Assembly: GCA_001455915.2 (NCBI GenBank)
Contig: LNDK02000066.1
Location: 868,001-932,000, forward strand
From: Samsoniella hepiali
Taxonomy: Eukaryota > Ascomycota > Sordariomycetes > Hypocreales > Cordycipitaceae
Direction of reading: 5' to 3'
Length of the DNA: 64,000 nt
The position numbers and the translations under genes are program-made. The stretch's first letter is position 1. Each line of letters starts with the position of its first letter. Shown here in pieces: positions 1-11,584 of this stretch. The notes below the pieces were generated by a model, which searched no databases, was not told where the DNA came from, and worked only from the letters and a program-made list of their open reading frames with translations.

Positions 1-566
1 TAGCCCGTTCTCCGCAACGCCACGCCCCAAGCGGACATGGGAATTGGTTTTCCCTTTCTTTTCCCGCCCTGTCGAAAGAAGGAGGAGGACTGTTTAGTGC
101 AAGTGCTGGGCTCGAAATGGTACTGGTAGATAGGTAGATATGGGGGGGAGGGGGGACACCCGGAGGAGCAGGAACCTGTTCCTTTTACCCACCCGCCCAG
201 GTCTTTTTATTCCCGTCCATCCCTCGCACATCCCGTCTTGTACACACAAAACCCTTTTATTTTTCTCTCCCGTCTTTGTCATTATCGTCAATTTTACTCT
301 TTTTTTCCTTTTCTTGTCTCTCTGTCTTCTTTCCTTTATTCAATTTTCCTTTTGAGTTTCTGACAGCAGCCATATCTTTCTCGAAATACCCCTCTGTTTA
401 CTGGCAAAAGTCATCTACATCTTTTAATAGCCCCCCCTCTGTAGTTGCAGCCACCACACGAGTCCAAACTACAAAAGCAACTCTTTATCAATCACCTTTT
501 TGCAAAAGACAACCACATCCTCTTCGAATCCCCCTCGGCCTCCTACAATACCCCAACAAACCAACA
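1..566. other. Upstream region of the first gene
   Basis: No protein gene is recognised here. From about 290 to 500 the plus strand is strongly pyrimidine-rich, which fits a fungal promoter and 5' leader for the gene starting at 567. The several open frames crossing this stretch have no recognisable domains and run into the real reading frame by chance. Confidence 0.5.
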
Positions 567-1019
567 ATGGCCACCATGTCTCTCGCGCCGCCAGCTCCTC
601 CCTCCGGCCCCAGCCCTTCACCACCAACAACGACGACCGGCGGCGGCAACCTGCCCGTCCCGGTCCGGCCCAAGTTCAACTCCCACATCACCTCGGACCG
701 CCTGCGTGAAGGCGCCGGTCTTCGTCTGCCGCCGTTTGCCAGCAACATCCAAAAGGGCCGCACGTCCGTCTTTCGCGAGATGGGCCTCGACGGCGACGCC
801 GCGGCGTTTGGCGACGACACCTACCTCGTCGTCCGCGATAACAGCAACGACGACGCTTCGTCTTCGTCTACGGGCCACCGCGGCGGCAGCCCGCAGACCT
901 CCTCGCGGCCTTGGTACGCCAAGCTGGCGGCGGCGCGCCCGGCCCTGGCCAAGCGCCGCTCCAGCCAGGGACGCATCGCCATTCCCTCGGTCCATGTCGT
1001 CGGCCCCGACGCCCAATAA
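567..1019 (+). CDS. Small hypothetical protein, 150 aa
   Basis: Not recognised. The start at 567 was chosen because it follows the pyrimidine-rich leader and has an AACAATGG context; the longer open frame upstream (from 276) reads through low-complexity leader sequence. The protein is intronless, begins with a Pro/Ser/Thr/Gly-rich segment (about residues 4-30), then has a more ordered-looking middle with RPKFNSHITSDRLREGAGLRLPP and a RTSVFREMGLDGD stretch, a Ser-rich acidic linker, and a basic tail containing AKRRSSQGR. No signal peptide or membrane segment is seen. The codon use is GC-rich at third positions like its neighbours, which supports a real gene. Looks like a disordered regulatory or adaptor protein, but that is a guess. 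Confidence 0.6.
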   Translation: MATMSLAPPAPPSGPSPSPPTTTTGGGNLPVPVRPKFNSHITSDRLREGAGLRLPPFASNIQKGRTSVFREMGLDGDAAAFGDDTYLVVRDNSNDDASSSSTGHRGGSPQTSSRPWYAKLAAARPALAKRRSSQGRIAIPSVHVVGPDAQ

Positions 1020-1697
1020 GCAAAGCAGCGCGATTTATGGTCTGCAATAGCCGCTCTGTGCGTTTGCGACCTGCACACGCGCAATGTATCACATCTGTCA
1101 CTCAGCCTGGTGCTGACAGCGTTGATGCACACCAACTCCATCTTACACACCACCAGCACGACTGTCACGATTCTATACCACGTGCTCTCGATACAACATC
1201 CTCAAGACACATACCCTTGCGAGGGAGGTCTCGGCGTTTCAGGATTTGGCCTTTCTAAAATTTCCATGTACACATCGCTCGCTATACTTATTTGTTTGAT
1301 TGTTATTTAGCCTGACATGGGCCCCCCGGGGGCTAGAGCAAGAGTCGAATGCAGAGCACTCTCTTGATTAATGAGGATGAGAAATGTCGCTGAACATTTG
1401 TACTATTTTTTAGGTAGCGGCAATTGATGTTTCAATTAACCCGGTCATTCTTTTGAATATCAAGAAATTCATTTGAGCAAATTGTGCTGTATCCTAAGAC
1501 TGTACCCTAGCCCAAGCATGTACCCCGACCCGTATCCCAGTGCAGTATATCCAATATTATCCAATATATGACGAACGCCAAAATCCACAATATGCTAGCT
1601 GACGAGAAAATGAAGAAAACAAATAACAGAAAAAAAGAACAAAAAAATGCTGGAACCCAAATGCAACAAAGACAAAAGAAAATGGCAAGGACAGGTG
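1020..1697. other. Convergent 3' spacer
   Basis: Shared downstream region of the small protein gene (+) and PPN1 (-). It is AT-rich from about 1380 to 1680 and likely holds both 3' UTRs. No gene is seen. Confidence 0.5.
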
Positions 1698-3967
1698 TTA
1701 GAACTCCTTCAAATCGTCGTCGTCCATGGTGCCCACAAACGCACGTCGGAGAAACTCGATCCACAGCTTGTTCGGCTTACCCTTCCTCTTTCTGCCCTTT
1801 CTTCCCTTCTTGCCCTTCTTCTTCTTCTTACCCGATGCATCTACATGACCATCTTCCTCTTCCGCCTCACATATCTCGTCCTCTTCCGCCTCACAGATCT
1901 CGTCATCATCCACCATGCTCATGTCAACCTGCGTCGTGAAAATCCCATCACCGTCATCATCTACCATGCTCGTGTCAAGCGGCACCGTGAAACTCGGATC
2001 ACCGTCGCCCGCGCCGATGCTGTGCGCCAGCTTGAGCATCTCCCGCACCGTCAGGTCCTCCAGCTGATACCATTCGTCGTCGCGCGTGTCGTACTCGACC
2101 TCAAAGTGCACTGGGTTGGTCATGTTGGCGTCGCTGCTGTGCTCGGCCTTCTCGTTGATGTGCGTGAGGTTGGCAAAGTACTGCGTAAATGCCATCCACG
2201 AGAGCGTCTGCGCCATGTAGGCCGGTCCGGGCGGTGAGTCGCGGTCGGGTCCCGGAGGGATGTTGAGCGAGGGCGGGCCGTGACCCTTTCTCTTCTTCTG
2301 TTTCTTCTTCTTCTTTTTCTTGCCGGCATCATGCACAGTGTCATCGTCTTCGAAAATATCGGGAAACTGTGCCTCAAACTCGGCCTCGGTCATGACGGGT
2401 TCGTCGTGCGAGCGGCGCTTCAGCTCTTGCGTGGCAAGACCAAGCTCGTGTGCGCGCTGCATCTCGACACCCTGGATCGTCGACGCCGACCCGTATACGT
2501 CTTTCCAGACGGGGTTGTCCTCGATGCCGGTAATGTTGTACTCGTACACGCGCATGGTGGGAAAGTAGTTGGGGATGACGCTGGGCCCAATCATGGAGAG
2601 CTGATATCGCTCGGCATACTTGCCGCCGATTTTCTTCAGGCTCTTCTTGCCCTTCTTTTTCTTGCCTCCCTTCTTCTTCTTGCCTTTGCCCTTTTTCTTG
2701 CCAAAGACGGCTTCAATGTCGTACTCGTCATCGTCATCGTCATCCTCTTCATCCTCTTCTTCCAAAATGTGGGCTTTCTTGCCAGCGGCATGGCCAGCAG
2801 ACGTGGGCAGCTGCGACCATTGCTTGCGGACATCCTGGAGGTAACCGGTTTTGCCAGCAATATTGATGACGCTGTCGTCGCCGAGATTCATACTCTGGCG
2901 CGTGTTGAACTCGCCCATGGCAAGAATGCTGTCCTCGTCAAGGTCCTTTGTGTCTTGCAAAACAAAGTGGTCAATGTTCATGTGGCCAAAGAGCGAGCCG
3001 ATGACGACATCGCGGTACTGCTTCAGCCAGAGAGTGTAGCGCTGCCAGCACGTCTCGTCCCAGTTTTGCTTGTTGTTGGTTCGTGCGGGCGGGACATGGC
3101 CCATGAGAATGGCCTTCATGCCGCTCTCGCGCAATCGCTGCAGCTGGACGCGCAGCCATTCCATGTGCTTGTACCCGGGTTCTGAGGCGAGCGCACAGCC
3201 ATCGACGGCGGCGTTGCGGTCAAAAAAGAACATGGTGTTGAGGCTGAAAACGACAAGCTTGTGGGGAACAACCTCGGTGTAAAACCATCCGCCGTATTCA
3301 AACTGGTGGCGCTGCACTTCGGGGATAAAAGGGCCCCAAATGTCGGCATAGTCTACGAACCAGCGGTTGGGGCCAGGGACCATGATGTTGTGCGGGAGAA
3401 AGTCGTTGTTGCCAAAGGTGGGCACGACGGGCAGCTCGAGCCCAGGCCCGCGAGGCGTGTCGGTTGCAAAAGTCTCAAACATTTTGGCAGCAACCAGGCG
3501 ATTGGTGCCGAGGACCTGGGCCGAGTTACGGGGGTGATTCTCGTCATTGTCGTGGCGGGCCGTGTCGCCAGTCCAGATGACAAAGTCAATCTGGTCGCGG
3601 AGGTTGTCGCGGATCCAATCGAGCGTGTTGTTGGCGAGGGATATCGGGGAATCACAGTCGGAGGCTTCGCTGCCGAACGTGCCGGCGGCACCCTTGCCGC
3701 TGTGGCAAAGATCGTCAATGTCGGAGTCGGGTTTGTAAAACTGGTCGGGGTGGAAGTCTGGCAGTGGTCAGTGACGCTCCTTTGCTCTAGAGGGCAGTGA
3801 AGCAAACCTGTAATGTGCAAAAATCGCCCGGTCAGCTTGCGAGGCTCTTCGCTGGATGCCAAGATTTCTTGATTGGCGTCGAGCGCCATTTTTCCAGGGG
3901 CAGCGAGGGCCAATGCAGCCAATGCCAGCAGCACTGGGAGCCGCATCGTTGCAGCCATGGAGAGCAT
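1698..3967 (-). CDS. PPN1: Endopolyphosphatase (vacuolar polyphosphate hydrolase)
   Basis: Two exons, 3967-3808 and 3757-1698, joined across a 50-bp intron (3758-3807) give 739 aa; the junction restores the metallophosphoesterase motif LHITDFHPDQ. Family knowledge: fungal Ppn1 cuts long inorganic polyphosphate chains in the vacuole and is a calcineurin-like metal-dependent enzyme with an N-terminal membrane anchor. Seen in the sequence: a hydrophobic N-terminus (MRLPVLLALAALALA) acting as signal or anchor, then the metal-site motifs DFH, GDTARHDN, FGNNDF, GHVPP and GHMN in the usual order. The second half carries an unusual acidic tract of about ten D/E followed by dense lysine tracts, a duplicated acidic segment containing SMVDDD, and a basic patch before WIEFLRRAF near the C-terminus. 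A second in-frame ATG lies 9 bases downstream of the chosen start. Confident in family and splice site. Confidence 0.93.
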
Positions 3968-5666
3968 GGTGGCGGGCGTCAGTCAGTCCCACCGCGTGTC
4001 ACCTCACGGGTGACACAGGAAGCTTGGAGGGAAATGTCTCGTGGCACGGCTTTCGAACCAGCAATCGGCTGCGGGTCGTCGGCTGCGGCGGGTGAAGAAT
4101 TGAAGAGGCTAGTCGACCAACTCGATGCTGTCGTCGTCAGATCACCAAGTCGAAAAGTAGCTCTCAAGTGGGTCAAGCCAGTCGTCGAGACAGGTGCGTC
4201 ACTAAAATGCCGGGGCAAGCTTGTTGACACTCTAATAAAAGCTGCTCGACGCTGCAATTAGGTGCGTTTTGGTGCAGAGATGGTGGCGCCGATCCGCGAC
4301 GCTATGTCGTTTCCGGCGTACCCTGCGTGGTTATAAGTTGTGACTGTGGTGTCTGCGCTCCGGGATGCAAAGGCCAAAACTGCGGCCGCAGACGAGTTTA
4401 TAACTTGGACGGCGGGCCGAACAAGGGAATGCGTAATTCTTCGCACAGCCGAGATGTTGACCGTGTTAGGGCTTCGACGTTGCAGCGCAGGCGTGGACTG
4501 CCTGGTGACTGACTGCTGGCGTGACAGCAAACGCGACAGGTGCCCCACGATGCGATGTACTCTATCTGGCAGAACCAATCTCGCGTCGCCGACAGCTACA
4601 CGTGCTGATGCGGGTAGTGGCCAGCAGGGTAGCGCCACCTGCAGCTGCTAGTTGGGCGGGTGGAATTGTGCGTGGGTGGCTTTCTTGGGTGGTGTGCAAG
4701 CGTGGTAGGCCAAGGAAGGGTAGGCGTATGGCGGTGCGGATCATGCGGCGGGGATGTTGGTGTGGGTGGTGTCGTGGTGGAGTTGCTGTACCTATTGACA
4801 ACTGTAAAGCCAAGGGAGCATGAGAACAGGCAGTAAGCAGAAAGGATGTTTATATATCTATATCTATCCATCTATTATGAACAATATATTGCACCATTAT
4901 CATGCTGCTCATATCATCTGACTGATGAATTACTTCAGCCCTCATTCTTCCTACCGTGCAAGGTCTTGAAATTGTCGCATATGCCGCCCCGTCATACCCC
5001 GCCAAACAGCGACGGACCTGGGGTCTCCTCGATGCTCAACAAGTCACGTTCGCGTGGTCAAAGTGCCTCAAAGAATCGAGTAAAGAAAAGACACTGCAAG
5101 CGCCCGCACTCAACTGCGAGGTGCGTGTGCGCCATGTGCCCCCAACAATGACGTAGGTCTCACTAATGAGCCTCTGAATCTCGGCATGCCTAATAGAGAA
5201 GGCGGACTACCGGTATAATCTAGCAGCCAAAATGAAAACAATTTCGAATTTAAATAGCAGTACACTCGCAGATACTGCCTCTGTCAAAATCGGCGCCATA
5301 GTAGGCCTCTATTTGCCTGGCCCAAGTACCACGACAGTCGTTCACTGGCTATTGGATGATACTCCCGTCGTTTAACTAGCGGCCTCAGCCAAAGCTGCAG
5401 TATCAACTGCAAACAAATGTGACTGCTGGTGAAACTCTTATAAAATCCAACAAAGATATGACTAATGCAGAAACGGTCACAGAGCTGATCAGACAGGTTT
5501 CAATCAAATTCACAGTATCAGACGCATTGCTGCCTCGAAAGGCATAAAACCGATATACATGAGCACGCGACAGTGTCTAAACGTGTAGCTCGTTTCGTTT
5601 TATATTTCTGTGCTTTTCTTCTTATTATCAGACCTCAAGGAGCACCGAACGATGAACCTTGTACTG
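3968..5666. other. Intergenic region, no gene seen
   Basis: Spacer between the PPN1 start and the HET gene 3' end. It contains a GC-rich part (4000-4800) and a more AT-rich part (4840-5660). Open frames here lack codon bias and domains. The left edge must contain the PPN1 promoter. I see no tRNA or transposon. Confidence 0.5.
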
Positions 5667-7816
5667 TCAAACGATGTCAATTACACATTTCCCGCTCAAC
5701 CTGCATTCGAGATAATCATCGTCACCAAGCAAGTGTGAGTAACCTTTCAATACTTGCTCCAGACCCGAAACTGAATATTCACTGCCAAACAGCATCATAA
5801 ACGAACCGACCCGACAGAACGTGCCTCGCTCCGCTGTCCTACAAAGGACGACCCCGCGGTCGATGAGTCCATCCTCGCTGTGCTCCGAGGCGATGTGCAG
5901 AAGAAAAAAAACGGCCGACGCCACGGTCCGAGCCGTATCCCACCAAATTATGATGCTCTTGCCTGGCGGACACTCAAATGTATCAAACTCTTGAAATTCA
6001 GCGTCCGGTCCAATCTGGATCCATGCCTCGCCGCCACCACCACGCAGGTGCCGGCCGAATTTCGCCAGCGGCCCGCGCAGACGAAGCCGGCAGGACTCGG
6101 AACCGTCGAAATAGTTGGGCGATTTTCGTACAATTTCGACACCCAGGACCTCGGTGCTCGCCACCAAGGGAGCGGCATAGTCGACAATGGCGATGCGCGC
6201 CAATACGGAGGCCCAAGACCACGAGGGCGCATGCTTCATCTCGCGTCCGATGCTGGTCGTCTGCGGGCCGGCCCTGTCAGGGAGCGCCTCTTGGTCCCAG
6301 AGCAGCGACAGTGGCAGATCGTCCTTCCACATGCCAGCCACATAGTCTGAAGGGTCAAGGGACATGGCGTGGCAGAACCGTTTCGCAACGGCGGAGATGG
6401 CAAGCAGATGATCATCGGGAAAGGTGAGGGCGGTCCGCGAATATTCCTCAAAAAGCTCGTACCATCGCGATTTGACTTTTAGCACGTCGTGTGTCGAATC
6501 TGAGCTCAGTCCGATACCCTTGCTCGAATATAGAGCGAGCGCGCATGGCACGCCACGTGGCAACACCTTGGATGCTAAAAGAGAGTGGCATTCCCAAAAG
6601 ACCTGGTCCTTGGCAAACTGCACAATATGGGGCGCAAGCGTGCGTTCCCGAAACACCCAGCCGCGGTTGTTCAGAGGCGCGTCTCCGTGGCGAAGAACCC
6701 ATCGCTCGGGAAATGCCTGGAGGTCCATGTCCTCCTGACACCCAGGCACTTGCACTGTTGCTCGGCATGGGTTCGTGCGCAGCGGTTGTCGAGAAAACAC
6801 CAGTCCCTGGCTACTCTGGGCCTCGGCCGCCGATATGTTGAGCGTCGAGTTGAAGTAGATTTCATTCATCTGCATAATCTCGGCCGCTTTTTCCTGCTGA
6901 TCGTCCTGCATGATGCATAGAGCATCGATCCAGATGTAGCGAAATCTCAAGGCCCTCGTAACATGAATGGCGTGCCGAAACACGGCTGCATCGCTGCACT
7001 GCAAGAGGTGCGGCGATATATCGTCGGTGAGGAAGAAGGATGTGTGGGCCGTGAGCAGTATACTGGGAGGACTGCCCCATCTATGGCTGAGGGTCAGGTA
7101 CATTGTATCTGACGGTAGAACGTGTGCTGCTAAAATTATTCGTACGTTGTGGCAGTCATCAAGGCTGAGCCGGTCGAACTCGTCTGGCCCTACTGCACTC
7201 ATCGGCTGGTGGTTCACTGCAGTTGGCCCGACATCGATCAGCCTCAGAGGGAGCCTGCCGGCCGCTTTGAGATTAGCACAGTCGCCATGGGAGGATAGAC
7301 AGCCCTGCAACCAGTCCCGGAGGCAGTTTAACGTTTCGAGAGTCCATGTAGAGCTAGAGTTGAGAGTTTGGACATTTCCATATGCAGCTAGAGCCACGCG
7401 TGGTCAGTTACAACTCCCCATGTCTCCCGGCGTGATGCGAGTTTCATGGTCATCCTACCGTGCTGAATTCTCAACGTGGTCCCATAGCGCACTTCGCCGC
7501 CGTCCTGTCCTCCTTTGTCAAATCCAACGAGTTGTAGAGTCGCGGCACGAGCATCATACCTAGCCTCCGTCACGACTAATGCCAACCTCTCCTCCGGGCG
7601 GGGAGGCGCTGAGATTCGTGGTATATGGGCATGGAGCAGCGAGCACAGGTGACAGCTTGAAGCAGTGGCGTTGGCAGTTAATCGTGCTTGATACTCTGCA
7701 TCAAACAGTGTGACGGAGGGTTTTCGCAACGGTTTCGAGGCAAGCAGGGCTGCTGCATGTTGCAGGACTTGGACGCAGTCCTGGCAGCAGGTGTTGTGAC
7801 TTGTTGACTGCTACAT
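5667..7816 (-). CDS. HET-domain (heterokaryon incompatibility) protein, 5' end disrupted or unresolved
   Basis: Exon 2 (7387-5667) and exon 1 (from 7459 upward) flank a 71-bp intron at 7388-7458; the join reads IQH-AAYGN. HET proteins trigger cell death after fusion of genetically unlike hyphae. The HET core is clear: YLTLSHRWG, then FRYIWIDALCIMQDD, then IYFNSTLNISA, and RGWVFRERTLAPHIVQF. Upstream in the same frame are two cysteine pairs, CCQDC and SSCHLC, typical of the N-terminus of this family, so coding sequence should reach at least 7790. The only in-frame ATG upstream is at 7816-7814, and it is followed at once by TAG (7813-7811). Either the gene is a nonsense pseudogene, or the true start is in an exon farther upstream that splices in past the TAG. 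The rest of the frame is intact over about 690 codons. Confidence 0.82.
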
Positions 7817-9919
7817 GGTGCCGCTCAGGGTGAGGACAGGTCTGAGGAGAGGGGAAAGGGTCTGGCGCGTAATGACGGGCGTCTTTTCAGGCTGGTCAAC
7901 TTGCATAACGCCTGGTCTGAGCTGAGGGTGCATACAGCCAGCCGGGGGCACTCTCAGATAATAACCCCCGTATAATATATTTTAGCAAACGCCTTTGTAT
8001 ATTTGACTACTGAGCCGTTTCTTAATTAACTAAATTTTCTACCAAATATTTACTCTTACTCTAAATACTATTTCATGAAAACTAACCGTGGTACTGATGT
8101 ACTGTGATCTGGACCCCCCCTGGACCCTAAGGTGAGCGCCCGCGGATCCAGCCAACCAGCGCCCGCTGCCCGCCCCACCTCTAGCTGGACTATCTCTTCA
8201 AGCTGCCGAAATTTCCACCTCGCTTTTCTTTTCCTCTTTCCTCTCCACGCAACGACCAAGACCTCGCGAGTTATCCGCTCAGCGACACCGACGCGCTTTT
8301 CTACTATCCCGATAGAACACGTCATGCATCTTTGGGTCTTGCAGTTGCCAGAGGAACTATTTGCCGCTCGTTTGAGGGAGGCTGTACTGCGTTTTACGTG
8401 TGGCGGTCTCCCATGGTTTTATTGTGGCTACATCTTTTCCCAGGAGGCAAATCTCTTTTTTCTAAGAGCTCCTGGCTGCATGCTTCGTTATACTCGTCTT
8501 ATTTGCTGCTGATTATGCGCGTAGATGGCCATCTGAAATTTGTGCAACGTCGCTCTGCCATGACGAATCTCGCCAGCGATAATCGCCGAACACAGCAGGA
8601 TTTGCCACGGAGTCGGTTTCGGCTGCGATGCCGTCCCTGCTTCGGCTAGTCGTTTATCAATGATGATGGCATATTTGCCTAGATATTCAGCAAGTCGCAG
8701 TATAATCACTGCGACCAACTGCCCAACCCCGGGCTCCTCTGGCCAGTTTGCGCCGCCTGGAGCTGAGTTGAGGCCAAATTGCGACGCCCAACCTGACACA
8801 ACTTCTCCCAATGAACAAGGCCAATGAACAAGGATTCGGCCAGCGATGTGATAACTAGTCTTTGCCCTGCCCTTGTAGCTCTATGGAGTAATGCACTTGC
8901 AACGTCCATTGAGACCGCCGACCTGGAAGCAGCTGGCGAATCTCGCTGTCCATGTGAGCTCCCCGCGGGTGTTCAATGGGGTAAGATGACAGAAGATGGC
9001 AGAAGTCTACCGACTTTATGACAGCAGGCCAGGCGTCAGCTGTCGAGAAAGCCACAGACTGCACCGTCGTCAGCCCAAGAGCAGCAAGACACAACAGTAT
9101 CGGTTCCGGTACCAAGGGCGGAGATAATGGGCAACGCCAGAATTTAGATGTGACGATCCACGGGCCAGCCATTTATCAGAGATATTGGCGGCATGACTGG
9201 CGGGTAATTTTAGTGGTTGTCAACAAAGGTTGCGCCAAACTGACGCAATGTTGACTTGACAGCACCACTCTGTGCACGAAAGCCTGGTTTACAATCCGTG
9301 GCTACCATTCCGCCTAGTAAACCAGAAAAGTCCCAGAAAAGATCATCCACCGCTAGAACAGCTCCAACATATATTGCGCCTTCTGAGCCATGCCACCAGC
9401 AAAAATTCGGTAAATGACTCCAGTTGCGCCCTCTGGCGCCCACCGAACATCTCACGACCCCATCGAAAAATCATAGCGTCGTTTTAGCCTGGCTGTCCGC
9501 GGTCGCCGGCGGCCATGAGGATCTAGAGATTTCTTTTCCTAGATCGCGGGCGCTGTTGTGCCCAAGGACAGGCGCTCCGTGAAAGCAGCACAACGCCGTT
9601 CCCCCACTGACCGTTTTCGACTCATAGTGAGCCCTGCATCGTTCGTTTTGTTCTACAGATGTACTCCCGAAAGGACTTCCAAACAAGGAATTGACTGATT
9701 CCGAACGCCCTCCCAATTCCGTGTATCCGATTTTTTTCTGGGTCGTGGAGACGGCCGGCGGCCAAGTGACCACCCGCCGAATCTCACCTAAATAAGCGAC
9801 CCCAGTACCTTGCCTTGTCTCAGCTTATCAGCCAAGGCAAACCACCCCCCATTTTCTCTGCTTGCTGGATTTCATTTTGCCGCTTTCAATAGAACACTTG
9901 AATAAAAGAAAAAGAAAAG
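7817..9919. other. Gene-poor spacer with an AT-rich patch
   Basis: No gene recognised in about 2.1 kb. The part from roughly 7965 to 8095 is sharply AT-rich against a GC-richer surrounding, which might be a decayed transposon remnant. The right end holds the promoter of the GABA transaminase gene. Several open frames of 60-126 codons show no domain and no codon bias. Confidence 0.45.
9825..9830 (-). promoter_or_regulatory. Putative GATA-factor site upstream of GABA transaminase
   Basis: The plus strand reads TTATCA, so the minus strand reads TGATAA, matching the HGATAR consensus bound by AreA/Nit2-type nitrogen regulators. It lies about 90 bp before the start codon of a nitrogen-catabolic gene. 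A six-base match is weak alone; the context makes it plausible. Confidence 0.35.
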
Positions 9920-11584
9920 ATGCTGTCATCGGTTCGCGCAGGCGCCCGTCGCCTTCCTCGCTATGCCGGCAGACTGCAGGTCGTGGTACAGCCCATGGCG
10001 ACGAGAGCTGCCTCCTCGTCCGTGTTCCCAAACGAGCCTCCGAAACCGGCCGTCAAGACTGCGATCCCGGGACCTCGATCCAAGGCGGCGCTTGAGAAGC
10101 TGGAGAGAGTGTTTGACACGAGGAGCATGAACTTTGTGGCCGACTATGACAAGTGTCATGGAAATTAGTGAGTGCCGGCCGCAGGGGTTGTGTGATGTGA
10201 TGACGGGCTAACAAATCGGCCAGTATCGTCGACCACGATGGCAACGTTCTCTTGGACGCGTGAGTACTGCATCTCAAACATCAATGGAAGATGATAACTG
10301 CAAGAAAATAACTTCAACTAACTATGAACCAGATTCGCTCAAATTGCTTCCATCCCCCTCGGCTATAACAATCCCCACCTGCTCGAAGTCGCAGACAGTC
10401 CCCAGATGAAGAGCGCCATTGTCAATCGTCCTGCGATTGGAGCATTCCCCTCGTCGGAATGGGCCGACGTTCTCGAAACTGGTCTGCTGAAAGCCGCACC
10501 AAAGGGTTTCAGCCAGGTGCTGACCTCGATGACGGGGTCTGACGCCAACGAGCTGGCCTTCAAGGCCGCCTTCATCTGGCGCCGCACCCAGGAGCGCAAC
10601 GGTGCCGAGTTTACGCCCGAAGAGCTCTCCTCTGTCATGAAGAATGAGGAGCCCGGCGCCCCCAAGTACTCGATCCTCTCCTTTGAAGGCGGCTTCCACG
10701 GCCGTCTCTTTGGCAGCCTGAGCACCACGCGCAGCAAGGCCATCCACAAGCTCGACATTCCCGCGTTTGACTGGCCCGCGGCCCCGTTCCCCCAGCTCAA
10801 GTACCCCCTCGAGGCGCACGCCGCCGAAAACGAAGCCGAGGAGGCGCGCTGCCTCGCCGAGACGGAGCGCCTGCTGACGAGCTGGCCGCAGCCCGTCGCA
10901 GCCGTCATTGTCGAGCCGATCCAGTCCGAGGGCGGCGACAACCACGCCTCACCCGCATTCTTCCGCCGCCTGCGCGAGATTACCGCCGCCCGAGGCGTGC
11001 TGCTGATTGTCGACGAGGTGCAGACGGGCGTCGGCGCGACGGGCAGGTTTTGGGCGCACGAGCACTGGGGCCTCGCGACGCCGCCCGACATGGTGACGTT
11101 TTCGAAAAAGGCGCAGGCCGCCGGCTTCTACTACCGCGACGACGCGCTGCGGCCCGACAAGCCGTACCGCCAGTACAACACCTGGATGGGCGACCCGGCG
11201 CGCGCCCTGCTCTTCCGCGGCATCCACGACGAGGTCGCCCGCCTGGGCCTCGTGGAGCGCACCGCCGCCGTCGGCCGCTACCTGTACGGCAAGCTGGAGG
11301 CGCTCGCGGGCAAGTATCCCGGCGAGATTCAAAACTTGCGCGGCAAGGACCGCGGCACGTTTATCGCGTTTGACAGCCCGCGCAGAGAGGCGGTGCTGGC
11401 CAAGGCCAAGGCGCACGGCCTGAACATTGGCGCGAGCGGCGAGAGAGCCATTCGTCTGCGCCCTATGCTTGTGTTTGAAGAGGGACATGGTACGTTGTGG
11501 CCGATTTCCTGACCATTGTTATCTGTGCTAATCGTTGCAGCCGACATTTTGATCGACATCTTGGAGACTGCTATTAAGCAGTGA
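9920..11584 (+). CDS. gatA: 4-aminobutyrate (GABA) transaminase, mitochondrial
   Basis: Four exons: 9920-10167, 10224-10259, 10333-11489 and 11541-11584, with introns of 56, 73 and 51 bp; together 494 aa. The enzyme moves the amino group of GABA to 2-oxoglutarate, giving succinate semialdehyde and glutamate, with pyridoxal phosphate (class III aminotransferase fold). Visible motifs: FEGGFHGRLFGSLS, VAAVIVEPIQSEGGD, LLIVDEVQTGVGATG with the cofactor-pairing Asp, and MVTFSKKAQ with the PLP lysine (residue 353 or 354). The first 40 residues are Arg/Ser/Ala-rich without acids, as expected for mitochondrial import. Splice joins restore CHGNYIVDHDGNV, LLDAFAQI and EEGHADILI. It is followed 0.9 kb downstream, same strand, by an aldehyde dehydrogenase, which could take the semialdehyde product. 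Confidence 0.95.

Noticed and set aside
3990..4080. GGTTCGAAAGCC-like sequence on the minus strand, similar to a tRNA B box
   Set aside because: No A box or cloverleaf stems at the right distances.
8855..9172. A minus-strand frame with a hydrophobic start resembling a signal peptide
   Set aside because: No supporting exon structure or cysteine pattern; the hydrophobic run is short and the rest is not conserved-looking.
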